The notes under the pieces: model-generated | What the model saw: only the letters and a program-made list of their open reading frames with translations | What the model was told of the DNA's origin: nothing | Databases searched by the model: none | In this document: positions 9,162 to 16,984 of the stretch, in pieces | Position numbering within the stretch: position 1 is the first letter of the stretch | Layout of the letters: each line of letters opens with the position of its first letter | Translations under genes and position numbers: made by a program | DNA from: Cyanobacterium aponinum PCC 10605 | GTDB taxonomy: Bacteria; Cyanobacteriota; Cyanobacteriia; Cyanobacteriales; Cyanobacteriaceae | NCBI RefSeq assembly: GCF_000317675.1 | Contig: NC_019776.1 | Span: 1,984,001-2,048,000, forward strand | Direction of reading: 5' to 3' | DNA length: 64,000 bases

Positions 9162-10145
9162 ATGATAAGGTTTTCACAATCTCAAAATAAACTTTTAATA
9201 TTTACTGTTTTACTGGGATTTGCTTTGATAGGGTGTAATGGCTCGTCAGAAATAAACCAGAGCAGTAATCCAGAAAGTGAACAAATAAATAATACAGAGT
9301 TGAATAATGAGCAAGGAAAAAAGAAGGTTTTAACTAGCTTCACTATCTTAGCTGACATGGCGAAAAATGTGGCTGGAGATAAATTAATTGTTGAATCAAT
9401 AACCCGTGTTGGGGCTGAAATTCACGGTTATGAGCCTACTCCTAGTGATCTAGTGAAAGCTGAATCAGCGGATTTAGTTCTTTATAATGGCATGAATTTA
9501 GAACGCTGGATGGAACAATTTTTAGGAAATGTGCAAGATGTTCCTTCTGTCGTATTAACTGAAGGTATTGAACCAATTCCGATTAAAGAAGGTGCTTATA
9601 TCAATAAGCCAAATCCTCATGCTTGGATGTCTCCCCAAAATGCTTTAATTTATGTGGAGAATATTCGTCAGGCTTTTGTGGAATTAGATCCAGAGAATGC
9701 TGATACTTATAATAATAATGCAAAGGTTTATAGCGATAAAATCAAAGAACTCGATCGCATCTTAGAGTCTGATTTAGCGAGGATTCCCGAAGATAAAAGA
9801 TATTTAGTCAGTTGCGAAGGGGCGTTTTCCTATTTAGCCAGAGATTACGACTTAAAAGAGATTTATCTATGGCCTATCAATGCTGAACAACAATTCACCC
9901 CGAAACAGGTGCAATCGGTGATTGAAAAAGTTGAAGCGAATAATATTCCTACTATTTTTTGTGAAACTACTGTCAATGATGAAGGACAAAAACAAGTGGC
10001 AAAAACTACAGGGGCAAGATTTGGCGGAAATCTATATGTGGATTCTCTTTCAAGTGAAGAAGGTGCAGTGCCGACTTATCTGGACTTATTAGAATACGAT
10101 ATTCGCACTATTACTAATGGTTTGTTAGCAGGAGTGAACAATTAA
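9162..10145 (+). CDS. mntC: Manganese ABC transporter substrate-binding lipoprotein
   Basis: MntC captures Mn2+ in the periplasm and delivers it to the MntB permease. The 327-aa protein has a lipobox ALIGC (C25 lipidated), so it is anchored to the membrane. The cluster A-I metal ligands are H88 (EIHGYEP), H153 (NPHAWMSP), E219 (CEGAF) and D294 (YVDSL), each one residue off the known Synechocystis MntC positions. C218 and C267 match the redox-sensitive disulfide described for MntC. The Glu/Asp set and neighbouring mntA/mntB favour manganese over zinc (ZnuA). It is the first gene of mntCAB; in relatives the operon is repressed by ManR. Confidence 0.93.
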   Translation: MIRFSQSQNKLLIFTVLLGFALIGCNGSSEINQSSNPESEQINNTELNNEQGKKKVLTSFTILADMAKNVAGDKLIVESITRVGAEIHGYEPTPSDLVKAESADLVLYNGMNLERWMEQFLGNVQDVPSVVLTEGIEPIPIKEGAYINKPNPHAWMSPQNALIYVENIRQAFVELDPENADTYNNNAKVYSDKIKELDRILESDLARIPEDKRYLVSCEGAFSYLARDYDLKEIYLWPINAEQQFTPKQVQSVIEKVEANNIPTIFCETTVNDEGQKQVAKTTGARFGGNLYVDSLSSEEGAVPTYLDLLEYDIRTITNGLLAGVNN

Positions 10146-10285
10146 AAATTTTTTCCTAATTGACAAATAAAAAATCAATGTCAACTAATAGTTAACAATG
10201 CTCTCTAAAAACTAAAAATTGTCAACCAAAACATAACATAATTTTTACCCAAAAACCTCATTTATAAACTTTAAGGATAAAATCA

Positions 10286-11077
10286 ATGATGAAAACCCCA
10301 ACTCAACCCTTAAATATTAATTTCGAGAATCTCAGCGTTACCTACAGCAATGGGAAATTAGCCCTTTATAATGCTTCTTCCAGTGTCAAACAGGGATCAA
10401 TAACGGCTTTGGTTGGTCCTAATGGTGGGGGTAAATCGACTCTATTTAAGGCGATTATGGGTTTTTTAAAACCAACAGTGGGTAAAGTTAGTATTGGTAA
10501 TTTATCCGTTTCTGAAGCCCAAAAATCTCAATTAATGGCTTATGTGCCTCAAGCAGATGAAGTAGATTGGGATTTTCCCGTCAGCGTTTTTGATGTGGTA
10601 ATGATGGGGCGTTATGGTTATATGAATTTTCTACGTATTCCCAGTCAAAAAGACCGTCGATTAGTAATGGAAAGTTTAGAAAGGGTGAATTTGGTCGATT
10701 TTCGTCATCGGCAAATAGGGGAATTATCGGGAGGACAAAAAAAACGAGCTTTTCTGGCAAGGGCTTTGGCACAAGAGGGTAAAGTTATTCTTTTAGATGA
10801 GCCTTTTACGGGGGTTGATGTAAAAACAGAGAAAAATATCATTGACCTTTTAATACAATTGAGAGAAGAAGGACATACAATTTTAATTTCTACCCATGAT
10901 TTAGCTTCTATTGCTACATTTTGCGGTCACCGAAGGTGCGGCTACGCCGACCGCACTATCCTTTTAAATCGTACTATCTTAGCGGAAGGAGTCACGGAGG
11001 AAACCTTTACGGAGGAAAATTTAACCATGACTTTTGGCGGTTTACCCATGAATAGTGTTAAGCAAATATTTAATTAA
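10286..11077 (+). CDS. mntA: Manganese ABC transporter ATPase with in-frame repeat insert
   Basis: This ATPase powers MntB. In its 263 aa the Walker A is GPNGGGKST (44-52), the ABC signature LSGGQKKR is near 146-153, the Walker [11 protein letters not shown] near 168-177 and the H-loop ISTHD near 201-205. The gene lies 140 bp after mntC. An oddity follows the H-loop: residues 214-221 (GHRRCGYA) are encoded by a GC-rich palindrome (10922-10955), while flanking ...TFC and [11 protein letters not shown] join naturally without it. The insert is 24 nt and keeps the frame. Whether the protein tolerates it is unknown; the position is after all catalytic motifs. Confidence 0.93.
   Translation: MMKTPTQPLNINFENLSVTYSNGKLALYNASSSVKQGSITALVGPNGGGKSTLFKAIMGFLKPTVGKVSIGNLSVSEAQKSQLMAYVPQADEVDWDFPVSVFDVVMMGRYGYMNFLRIPSQKDRRLVMESLERVNLVDFRHRQIGELSGGQKKRAFLARALAQEGKVILLDEPFTGVDVKTEKNIIDLLIQLREEGHTILISTHDLASIATFCGHRRCGYADRTILLNRTILAEGVTEETFTEENLTMTFGGLPMNSVKQIFN
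10922..10955. repeat. Palindromic insert inside mntA
   Basis: The 34-bp unit has outer arms TGCGGTC and GACCGCA enclosing two small hairpins, CACCgaaGGTG and CGGCtacGCCG-like. It is much richer in GC than the surrounding gene. It resembles the short palindromic repeats scattered through filamentous and unicellular cyanobacterial genomes. Confidence 0.8.
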
Positions 11078-11341
11078 GGGATTAGAGAGTTCAAAGTTAG
11101 GAATGAGGTGTCAGGTTTTAGGTTTCAGGTTTAGGGGAGCAATGAGAAAGAGGTTTCAGGTTTCAGGTGTCAGGTTGCAGGTGTCACAGGTGATGAGGGG
11201 ATGGGGGATGAGGGGAGAGGGGGAAGTAGGGGCGAATGGCCATTCGCCCGTACAGGTGTTCGGAGTTTTTAATTCTTAATTCTTAATTTTTCCTTTGCCT
11301 CTTGCCTTTTGCCTTGTCTTAATTACTAATTTCCAATTAAA
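11078..11341. repeat. Repeat-filled gap between mntA and mntB
   Basis: Tandem TTTCAGGTGTCAGGTTGCAGGT-like units, purine-rich stretches, the 20-bp palindrome at 11230-11249, TTCTTAATTCTTAA units and GCCTCTTGCC units fill the 264 bp. A small frame through it (about 11055-11279) is made only of repeats. Such a gap within an ABC transporter operon suggests repeat insertion between cotranscribed genes. Confidence 0.75.
11230..11249. repeat. 20-bp perfect palindrome, copy 2
   Basis: It has the same sequence and flanks as the palindrome at 4479-4498. It could form a hairpin in the mntA-mntB transcript. Confidence 0.9.
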
Positions 11342-12205
11342 ATGATTGTGTTTTCTAGTTTAGTCTCATGGTTACTTGAACCCTTACAGCATAGTTTTAT
11401 GGTGAAGGCTATTTGGGTAAGTGCCTTTGTGGGGATTGTTTGTGCGGTATTATCTTGTTATATAACCCTCAAAGGGTGGTCATTAATGGGAGATGCGGTT
11501 TCCCATGCAGTTGTGCCGGGGGTAGTCGTAGCCTACGCTTTAAATATTCCTTTTGCCCTTGGTGCGTTTATTTTTGGTTTTGGTGCAACGGTGGCCATTG
11601 GTTATGTGAAATCAAAAACTCGTCTTAAAGAAGATACCGTAATAGGTGTAATTTTTACAGGATTTTTTGCCCTCGGCTTAGTTTTAGTTACCAAAATTCC
11701 TAGTAACATCGATTTATTTCATATTTTATTTGGTAATGTTTTGGGTATCTCCCCAGAAGATATTGTTCAAACTCTAATTGCAGGTGGTATTACTTTAGTT
11801 GTAATTTTAATACGTCGTAAAGATTTACTACTTTTTTGTTTTGATCCCAATCATGCTAAGGCTATCGGCTTAAATACCAAAACTATCTACTATACATTGC
11901 TATCTCTTTTAGCTTTGACTATTGTAACGGCTTTACAAACGGCGGGAATTATTATGGTAGTAGCGATGTTAGTAACCCCGGGTGCGATCGCATATTTACT
12001 TACAGATCGTTTTGATCAAATGTTAATCTTATCAATAGTTAGTAGTGTTCTATCTTGTGTTTTAGGCACTTATTTAAGTTATCATTTTGATGTTTCTACG
12101 GGGGGAAGTATTGTCGTTTTAATGACCATAATTTTCATTTTAGCGATGATTTTTGCTCCTAAATATGGCATTATCAATCAAAATACCAAAATATATTCTG
12201 CTTAA
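11342..12205 (+). CDS. mntB: Manganese ABC transporter permease
   Basis: MntB is the plasma-membrane channel of the Mn2+ importer, an ABC-3 family permease. The 287-aa protein has about eight predicted spans. Landmarks of the family are GDAVSHAVVPGVVVAY (50-65), LFGNVLGIS near 129-137 and the final span followed by APKYG. It completes the mntC-mntA-mntB set on the same strand, although 264 bp of repeats separate it from mntA. Confidence 0.93.
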   Translation: MIVFSSLVSWLLEPLQHSFMVKAIWVSAFVGIVCAVLSCYITLKGWSLMGDAVSHAVVPGVVVAYALNIPFALGAFIFGFGATVAIGYVKSKTRLKEDTVIGVIFTGFFALGLVLVTKIPSNIDLFHILFGNVLGISPEDIVQTLIAGGITLVVILIRRKDLLLFCFDPNHAKAIGLNTKTIYYTLLSLLALTIVTALQTAGIIMVVAMLVTPGAIAYLLTDRFDQMLILSIVSSVLSCVLGTYLSYHFDVSTGGSIVVLMTIIFILAMIFAPKYGIINQNTKIYSA

Positions 12206-12346
12206 CTTGTTTACTGATACTTCAAATAATCATATAACCTATCTTCCGAGTTAAAAATAATCGATATTATCCAACTGAGGTCGAGAATAGAGTTTCTTTT
12301 TTGATAGAATTTTTTTACACCAGTTATTCATTACTACCATGGGATA

Positions 12347-12517
12347 ATGACAACTCATTTTATTAGTACGGAAATAGCCTTACCAGCGAATCCTCTTATC
12401 CTTAAACAGGAAATTGAACAAACATTAAATCAGCAGGGTAAACCCTTAAGATGGGCAATTACCTCAGTAAATGAAATAGAAAAAAAAGTTAAAGTAGAAG
12501 CAATAATAACCAGATAA
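12347..12517 (+). CDS. 56-aa small protein abutting the DUF3326 gene
   Basis: ATG at 12347 opens a 56-codon frame (start MTTHFISTEIALPANP, end VEAIITR) whose TAA is immediately followed by the GTG start of the next gene, with no spacer. It looks like a small beta-strand/alpha-helix protein with no signal peptide or cysteines. The zero spacing suggests translational coupling and a shared role. I do not recognise a named family. Confidence 0.65.
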   Translation: MTTHFISTEIALPANPLILKQEIEQTLNQQGKPLRWAITSVNEIEKKVKVEAIITR

Positions 12518-13579
12518 GTGACTAACAATAAACCTTACTCCACAGTTTTAATTATTCCCACAGGAATCGGTGCTGATATAGGCGGTTATGCCGGGGATGC
12601 ACTACCCATAGCAAGAGCCATAGCACAAGGATGCGATCGCCTCATTACCCACCCTAATGTTATGAATGGGGCAAATTTATATTGGTCAACAGATAACATC
12701 TATTATGTAGAAGGATACGCCCTCGACCAATTTGCCAGTGCCAAATGGGGATTGCAACCAGTCAGACAAAATAATATCGGTATCATTTTCGATCAAAGTA
12801 TTGAAACAGAATTATTCTACCGACATATACAAACTATTGATGCTGTTAGGGCAACTTTAGGAATAGAAATCAACGAATATATTATTACCGATGAACCATT
12901 AGGAGTAGAGTTAAGAATTGCTGATAGCGGAGCAAGTTGGGGTACGATCAAAAACCCAGATAGTTTATTAAGAGCAGGAGAAAAACTGATTAAAGAAAGG
13001 AAAGTTAATGCCCTTGCCGTTATTGCTCGGTTTCCTGATGATAATGATAGCCAAGCCCTACAAAATTATCGTTATGGAGAAGGTGTTGATGCTTTAGCAG
13101 GGGCAGAGGCAGTGATTTCTCACTTATTAGTAAGAGAGTTTCAAATCCCTAGCGCTCACGCCCCGGCTTTATCCCCTTTACCCTTAGATATTAATATATC
13201 ACCAAAAGCGGCCGCTGAGGAATTAGGTTTTACATTTCTTCCTTGCGTGTTAGTTGGTTTAAGTCGAGCCCCTCAATATACACTAACAAAAGACAACTAT
13301 AGCTTTTGGGCAGAGGATGTAAATTGTTTAATTGTTCCTGCAAATGCCTGTGGCGGAAGTGCAACCCTCAGCTTTAGTGGCTTGAATACTTTAATAATTG
13401 CTGTAAAAGAAAATAGCACGGTTTTAGATGTCACCCCAGAAAAATTAGGCTTAAATGTTGTCACCGTTAACTCTTATTTAGAAGCGATTGGGGTAATGGT
13501 TGCCCATCGTGGTGGCATTAGTTTACAAGCGTTAAAACCGAAAATAAATTCTATTTTTACCAAAAAATCGTGGGTCTAA
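12518..13579 (+). CDS. DUF3326 protein
   Basis: This is a 353-aa soluble protein of the DUF3326 family, found in cyanobacteria and plants, function unknown. Landmarks are IIPTGIGADIGGYAGDA (12-28), a central ADSGASWGTIKNP segment (about 135-147) and a small-residue-rich NACGGSATLSFSG (about 276-288). The GTG start at 12518 directly follows the stop of the 56-aa ORF. The last codons and stop (SWV, TAA) lie in the start of element B, so the native C terminus may have been replaced by the insertion. Confidence 0.85.
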   Translation: MTNNKPYSTVLIIPTGIGADIGGYAGDALPIARAIAQGCDRLITHPNVMNGANLYWSTDNIYYVEGYALDQFASAKWGLQPVRQNNIGIIFDQSIETELFYRHIQTIDAVRATLGIEINEYIITDEPLGVELRIADSGASWGTIKNPDSLLRAGEKLIKERKVNALAVIARFPDDNDSQALQNYRYGEGVDALAGAEAVISHLLVREFQIPSAHAPALSPLPLDINISPKAAAEELGFTFLPCVLVGLSRAPQYTLTKDNYSFWAEDVNCLIVPANACGGSATLSFSGLNTLIIAVKENSTVLDVTPEKLGLNVVTVNSYLEAIGVMVAHRGGISLQALKPKINSIFTKKSWV

Positions 13580-13967
13580 AGTTCCCTGCCGTTTACGGCA
13601 TTAGTGATACATAACATTTTTTTAGAGGAAAGGTAATCAACCTCTTTAAAAACCTCGAATCTAATCGATTTATTGAACGAGGAGCTGTCTCCTGAACTTG
13701 GTTCAGGAGCTTGTAAGCTCCGTCTTGAAAACCAAAGTCATAGGGTTCTGTCGGGAAAAGCTCCGACAGGTAAAGTCTTTGAGCAGTAAGTACAGAGAAA
13801 CCAAGTATTTTAATTTCTCAGGTAGGGTAGGGCATACCCGAACCGCTATTGAAATAGAGCATACGCTTGAGGAGAGAACCATCTCTGGACTAATTTAAGC
13901 AATTGGGTTAGTTTAAGTGGACTCGATGAACCAAGAATCCTCGTGCATTCATGCCGAGGAGTGTCAA
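13560..13967 (-). ncRNA. Structured omega-RNA-like element, copy B
   Basis: This matches copies A and C. Paired arms include GCCG/CGGC at 13588-13599 (GCCC/GGGC in A and C), a CTGTCGG/CCGACAG hairpin near 13748-13769, GAGAAA/TTTCTC at 13795-13819, GAGA/TCTC near 13873-13886 and TCCTCG/CGAGGA at 13938-13960. It ends GGAGTGTCAA at 13967. It carries a 45-bp palindromic insert (13679-13723) absent from A and C. Strand follows the HEARO/IscB reading and is not certain. Its left edge overlaps the DUF3326 stop codon. Confidence 0.6.
13679..13723. repeat. 45-bp palindromic insert inside element B
   Basis: Comparison with copy C shows a clean insertion between TATTGAAC and CTTGAAAACC. It folds as overlapping hairpins, CTCCTGAACttgGTTCAGGAG and GGAGCTTgtAAGCTCC. 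Its design is like that of the double-hairpin insert in mntA. Confidence 0.75.
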
Positions 13968-14151
13968 CTTCTAGCTTGTATGGCAATCCTATCCTGAATT
14001 CAGGATCAATTTTCATCTCTGAGTAATACTGGAAAGGGTAAAGGGCAAAAGTGTTCAATTAATAACACTAACCCTAACACCCTAATCCCCTCATCTCCCC
14101 ATCTCCTAAACACCCTGACACCTTAATTGATATTTTTAAACTGAACTAACC
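13968..14151. repeat. Dispersed repeat fragments
   Basis: A TCAATTTTCATCTCTGAGTA piece (relative of the ATTTTCATCTATGAGTGA repeat) and pyrimidine-rich CCCCTCATCTCCCC units precede the 3' end of the next gene. Confidence 0.55.
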
Positions 14152-15309
14152 TCATATTTTACTGACAGGAAAACGAGGCTGAGGATTGTAAAATAAAGCC
14201 CTAACAACAGCTTTTCTCAAATCGGGTGTTTCAGTTGGTTTTTCTATCCAAAGAGTTTCATAATAGAAAAATGAGACACCTAATCTATATCTTCTTGCTT
14301 GTCTAACCTTGTCTTCAATAAGAGTTATCGGGCTTGGATTATTTCTTAGTCCTGTTAGAATCGCAACCCCTGTAGGTATTTTTTTACGAGCATTTTGCAC
14401 TTCAGGTACATTCAATTCCCGAACAAAACTATTCAAATCTGGGCGGTAAACTTGAATAATTAATTCATCCACAATACCTAAATTAACCCATCTTTTCCAA
14501 TCCTGTAAAAAGAGATTATAAGCAGTGGAGTAAGGATTAGGAGCAACAGAAAAAATAAAATTGGGATTTCTTTGTTTAAGAAGAGTATTTAATCTCACCA
14601 TGAAATCAGTAATTTTATCAGCACGCCATTTTACCCATTCTCTATCTTGAGGATTAGCAGGAGGGTTTTTTTTCGTTTCTTGTTTATAAAGATTTACGGT
14701 ATAAGGATCATATCCAAAGTCTCGTGGTAGCGCCATATGATCATCAAATTGAATACCATCTACTCGATAGCGGGTACAAATTTCCAGAACTAAATCAGTT
14801 ATAAACTGTTGCACTTGAGGATGAAAAGGGTTTAGCCAGACAACTTGCCCGGCCGCACTATTTCCTATCTTACTGCCATCTCGCCTATTGGTTAACCATC
14901 TAGGATGCTTAAGTGCTAACTCCGAAGAAGGAGGAGCCATAAAACCAAACTCAAACCAAGGTACAACCAAAAGTCGATTTAAATGACCTTGATAAGTAAT
15001 TTCTGCAATCATGTCTTTATTATTACCCGCTTTAATGATAGGTATTCCTACTCTTTTTGCCACAGCACTATCATAAGAAACATAACCAGAATTCCAGACA
15101 ACAGGATAAATAGTATTAAAGTTAAGTTGAGCTAATTCTTGAATACTTGATTCCAATTTAGGAGTATCTAACCATATATCACTATCATTTTTCGTAATCC
15201 AGACTCCTCTAATCTCTGCAAAGGATGTTTGACCCCATATTTTTGAAGGTTGGGGTAATGTTAGGACCATTAGTAAGGAGATAATAAACAAAATTACTAT
15301 TTTTTTCAT
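14152..15309 (-). CDS. Secreted glycosyl hydrolase-like protein (GH10-like/DUF187)
   Basis: The 385-aa protein has an N-terminal signal peptide (about 1-27, ending near IWGQ). The rest is a TIM-barrel of the GHL10 family (YngK-like): EIRGVWITKNDSDIW near 32-46, LAQLNFNTIYPVVWN near 60-74, VVPWFEFGF near 115-123, VDGIQFDDHMALP near 184-196 and FSVAPNPYS near 254-262. The FDDH acidic pair is the probable catalytic region. It presumably acts on an extracellular or cell-wall glycan; the substrate is unknown. Confidence 0.85.
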   Translation of the reverse strand: MKKIVILFIISLLMVLTLPQPSKIWGQTSFAEIRGVWITKNDSDIWLDTPKLESSIQELAQLNFNTIYPVVWNSGYVSYDSAVAKRVGIPIIKAGNNKDMIAEITYQGHLNRLLVVPWFEFGFMAPPSSELALKHPRWLTNRRDGSKIGNSAAGQVVWLNPFHPQVQQFITDLVLEICTRYRVDGIQFDDHMALPRDFGYDPYTVNLYKQETKKNPPANPQDREWVKWRADKITDFMVRLNTLLKQRNPNFIFSVAPNPYSTAYNLFLQDWKRWVNLGIVDELIIQVYRPDLNSFVRELNVPEVQNARKKIPTGVAILTGLRNNPSPITLIEDKVRQARRYRLGVSFFYYETLWIEKPTETPDLRKAVVRALFYNPQPRFPVSKI

Positions 15310-15769
15310 TCTTCAAATATCATTCAATTTTCTAGGGAGTTTTATTCTTGTTCAAAAAGTGATGTTATTTGTTTTTGATATTTTCCTGTATTTCAAATAA
15401 TTTTCACCTTCACCATAATATCAAATGAAAATTTTTCTTATGATTTTTGCTGGTTGATTACATCAGTTTGAGACAAAACTTCTTTGGGTTAATAGTGAAT
15501 AGTGAATAGTTAATGGTGGATAGTTAATAGATTTCAATGGAAAGTTAGAAATTAAAAATAAACAAACCATTCTTATCTAAGCTCGATGAAAAAAGTATTG
15601 AAAAATAAGGATTTGAGAGCTATTAATCGACAAGATTTTCCTTGAAAACATTATTAAATTTGGGAAAAATCTGTTTAAAATTAATTTCATAGCAGTTTAT
15701 ATAACCTCAGTTCGGTTTAATAATATCGGATAAGGGTAGGTGTCAGGAATGGGGGGATGAGGGGAAAGG
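15310..15769. repeat. Spacer with a CAGTTCGGTTTAA repeat
   Basis: This contains short AGTGAATAGTTAATGG tandem units (about 15492-15530) and one copy of the CAGTTCGGTTTAATAATATCGGA repeat type at 15702-15746, followed by purine-rich sequence. No gene was seen. Confidence 0.6.
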
Positions 15770-15784
15770 GCAGGGCTGTTTCAT
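15770..15784. repeat. 15-bp inverted repeat, left arm
   Basis: GCAGGGCTGTTTCAT is the exact reverse complement of 16713-16727. The pair brackets the group II intron and about 200 bp of other sequence. Confidence 0.85.
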
Positions 15785-15821
15785 ACTAAAATCTTTGTTT
15801 AAGAGGGAGTAATAAGTAACG

Positions 15822-16572
15822 GTGCGATTCGTTCGCTAGAAACTAGATTTATAATCTAGGGGATTAGCGGCAATGTATCAATTTATTTAGTACATTGACA
15901 ACTTAATCATCATGTAGGTGTAAATCCTACCCTCTTGATACTTGGAGTGAAAGCGTCTCCTGTTGCTGGAAAATTGGTAACTTTCTGGTGATGAGCGAGG
16001 AGAGAAGGCGGTATCTGATAGCCCCCATTGGACACCCGCCAAGCAAGAACTTATGGATAGCGAAAGTCAAGATGTATCTGAACCATCGTTAATTACAAAT
16101 AGCTAAAGGGGCTGTTAAGCTATGAACAAAATGTTAATGGAACTAGGGTAAATAATGTCGTTACGTTATTTACAAGTATCCCATATAGTTCTCGGTGGAT
16201 AGCATCATCCTAACAGTTCAATCAATGATGATTAGGAACGAAGTAACCCTCAACGGTTCTGTGAAAACAGTAGGAAACCATCCATAAACCATTGAAGGGA
16301 GAGGATGTCTCTAAAAGCAAATGCTTTGGGTAACTCCAAAGATAGGCAGACAAGAGACGGATAACAAAGATGTTTGGGGATAAGTAATGGTGTTATGCTT
16401 TGGATACCCTTTTTGAGGTAAAAGATATAGCTGTGAAAACTCATCAAACAAGGAAATAGATTAATTTCTGCTCATGTCAAGAGCTTTGTTATTCAGGAGC
16501 TGTATGCGGTGAAAGTCGCACGTACAGTTTTGAAGCAGAGTGCGAGAAGGTGACTTCTCGTTCGACTGTAAC
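15822..16572 (+). mobile_element. ORF-less group II intron
   Basis: The 5' end GTGCGATTCG (15822) fits the GUGYG consensus. Domain V is unmistakable at 16497-16530 (GAGC, GTATGCGGTGAAAGTCGCAC, GTACAGTT). A domain VI-like stem follows (GCGAGAAGG...CTTCTCG, 16542-16560), and the intron should end at the AC at about 16572. No reverse transcriptase or maturase frame exists in the 751 nt, so mobility would need a maturase from elsewhere. The 5' exon ends AATAAGTAAC; GTTAC at 16160-16164 could pair with it as EBS1 (weak inference). The intron sits in non-coding repeat DNA, not in a gene. Confidence 0.85.
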
Positions 16573-16712
16573 AGCAATGAGTAATGAGTTTTGATAATTT
16601 ATTATGATTAATTGATTGTTTCAAGATTTTTTATTCTTACTTAAAATCTACAAATCAAAAATCCCCCCATCTCCCTCTCCCCTTATCTCCCGCTCTTTTT
16701 TCTTTCTCGAAA

Positions 16713-16727
16713 ATGAAACAGCCCTGC
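16713..16727. repeat. 15-bp inverted repeat, right arm
   Basis: ATGAAACAGCCCTGC is the exact complement of the arm at 15770-15784. The intron may have landed in a small MITE-like unit of about 200 bp bounded by these arms. Confidence 0.85.
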
Positions 16728-16984
16728 TTTTAGTCATCACTCATAGATGAAAATTTATCCAGAGCTCAGGTAACTTGATATTATTGCTGAACAACAAAAG
16801 TAAATAAAGGCTATTTTTCTGAGGTGACAATTATTTTTCTTGTTTTCTAAAATGGCTGTTTTTTCCTTTTTTCAAAGTGTTAATACAGATTACCGAACAA
16901 TTGAATGTACCCTCAGACACAGACTAACCCTAATCCTATGTTAAAATCAGCTATAAACATGGCATAGGGTGAGTAAAGACAATT

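Noticed and set aside
11055-11279. 74-codon open frame overlapping the mntA end
   Set aside because: Apart from the overlap with mntA it is made of the GTGTCAGGT-type repeat units and has no protein-like composition.
16250-16447. 65-codon frame on the minus strand in the intron
   Set aside because: It lies within intron domains with no reverse transcriptase similarity; a chance frame.
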